DNA from: JBDIBA01 sp039812705
Lineage (GTDB): Bacteria > Actinomycetota > Acidimicrobiia > Acidimicrobiales > JBBSGY01
Direction of reading: 5' to 3'
Assembly (NCBI GenBank): GCA_039812705.1
Contig: JBDIBA010000032.1
Location: 1 to 21,601 of the forward strand
Length of the DNA stretch: 21,601 nt
Positions 20,886 through 21,601 of the stretch are shown here, piece after piece. The notes below the pieces were generated by a model. It had not been told where the DNA came from and searched no databases. It worked only from the letters and a program-made list of their open reading frames with translations. Positions within the stretch are counted from its first letter, which is position 1. Each line of letters opens with the position of its first letter. The translations under genes were made by a program, and so were the position numbers.

Positions 20886-21601
20886 GTGGAGCGCTCTTGC
20901 AATTGCGAGACTCTTTGTCGCTTGCGTTCACAAAGTTCAAGGCTCGCAAAGTTCGCACCCTGCTGACGTTGATTACTGCGGCCATCTTGGCCTTCATTCT
21001 GGTTGTCTGCAGTGGTGTGTTGTCCGGCTTCATGCGCGCCGCAAACTCCACTCCACAGAGCGCGCTGAAAGACCTTCACCTCGCCAAAGTTTCCTTGCAG
21101 GCTGACCCTCAATATCCAAACATCGGCGTGTCCTCGCCGGTTGCGCCCACCGAAGAAAGCATTGCGCGAGTACCGGACAAACCTGAATACGGCGAAGACA
21201 AGGCCCGCAAGTACATCGACTCGCTTGCCAAGACCGACAAGCCGTCGACGATCTACTTCGAGCGTTCAAGCGCGGAATCCAGCAACGCTTCATTGGACTT
21301 TCTGAACCCACAGCCAGACCCAAGTGACGGCTTTTTCTATTCGCCGCAGCTGCGCTGGACAAGCCAAGCAATCGTCGAGCCCAACCTGGCCGACGGGCAG
21401 TCAATGCAGTGGAAGCCCGGCGAGCCGTTGCCGATTCTCATCAGCACAGACCTCGTGAAGCAGTCCCACGCCAGCGAATTGGCCAAGGCTGAAACCACTT
21501 CCGAAAAGGTCAAGCTCCTTACGCGATATCGCAATGAGTTGGTCGGCAAGACGGGCAACTTGAAGATTTCGTCGGCAACCCTTTCACCCGACACCGCCGA
21601 G
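20882..21601 (+). CDS. ABC transporter permease (MacB/FtsX type), partial
   Basis: The ATG is in an ATGA overlap with the upstream ATPase gene, and the frame is open to the window edge (240 codons, no stop). After a short cytoplasmic N-terminus (FKARKVRTLLTLIT) there is one transmembrane helix at about residues 27-47, followed by a large polar extracytoplasmic domain. This is the order in MacB/FtsX-like permeases, whose remaining three helices would lie beyond the window. No catalytic motif is expected. With the ATPase it would form an exporter or mechanotransmission unit; the substrate cannot be told. It follows the flagellar block but is separated from it by a strong terminator. Confidence 0.8.
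   Translation, partial: MSGALLQLRDSLSLAFTKFKARKVRTLLTLITAAILAFILVVCSGVLSGFMRAANSTPQSALKDLHLAKVSLQADPQYPNIGVSSPVAPTEESIARVPDKPEYGEDKARKYIDSLAKTDKPSTIYFERSSAESSNASLDFLNPQPDPSDGFFYSPQLRWTSQAIVEPNLADGQSMQWKPGEPLPILISTDLVKQSHASELAKAETTSEKVKLLTRYRNELVGKTGNLKISSATLSPDTAE

Noticed and set aside
20546..21112. 188-codon minus-strand frame
   Set aside because: Overlaps the ATPase signature and permease start on the plus strand, both clearly coding.
1..21601. CRISPR arrays, tRNA or rRNA genes, insertion sequences
   Set aside because: No regularly spaced repeats, cloverleaf or rRNA signatures, transposase motifs or terminal repeats with target duplications were seen.

Overview
The window is a flagellar gene region from a motile, GC-rich Gram-positive bacterium, most likely an actinobacterium. 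This is an inference. It rests on GTG and TTG start codons, a soluble diiron acyl-ACP desaturase of the mycobacterial DesA type, actinobacterial-style FlgN and FliW/CsrA, the absence of any L- or P-ring gene, and peptidoglycan hydrolases beside the flagellar genes. A non-streptomycete lineage such as the Acidimicrobiia fits, but the sequence alone does not prove it.

Layout. Positions 2-454 hold the 3' end of an unrecognised gene. Positions 455-770 are a gap with a perfect 14-bp inverted repeat and a heptad-like repeat. Positions 771-4110 carry flgN-flgK-flgL-fliW, the filament-junction proteins, their chaperone and the flagellin/CsrA regulator. Then come a long hairpin and csrA (4256-4522). 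Positions 4551-6832 hold three genes with no flagellar role (rhodanese-like protein, acyl-ACP desaturase, heme A synthase). A membrane-anchored M23 peptidase (6970-8421) converges on a two-domain VOC/glyoxalase-like gene (8418-9182, minus strand). Positions 9397-13780 carry flgB-flgC-fliE-fliF-fliG-fliH: rod, MS-ring, rotor and export-ATPase regulator. Positions 13971-18068 carry fliI-fliJ, an NlpC/P60-plus-lytic-transglycosylase fusion, and fliK. Positions 18191-20001 carry flgD-flgE, closed by a textbook UUCG intrinsic terminator at 20035-20064. A separate ABC-transporter operon (MacB/FtsX type) then starts and runs off the right edge.

How it works together. The genes cover much of the hook-basal body and hook-filament junction. 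The fusion protein takes the position where other bacteria would have the FlgJ muramidase. It may open the thick cell wall for the rod, or be exported by the flagellar apparatus itself. Flagellin, the switch proteins FliM/FliN, the export membrane proteins (FlhA, FlhB, FliP/Q/R) and the stator genes are not in the window.

Regulation. Four flagellar transcription units have a sequence resembling a FliA/WhiG (sigma-28) promoter in front of them. Three read TCAR-N15-GCCGA. The fourth, before flgD, has a perfect GCCGATAA -10 box. Apart from one -10-like hexamer in flgN, without a -35 partner, I saw no other GCCGAT by eye. This is the most coherent regulatory signal here and suggests a class-specific flagellar sigma regulon.
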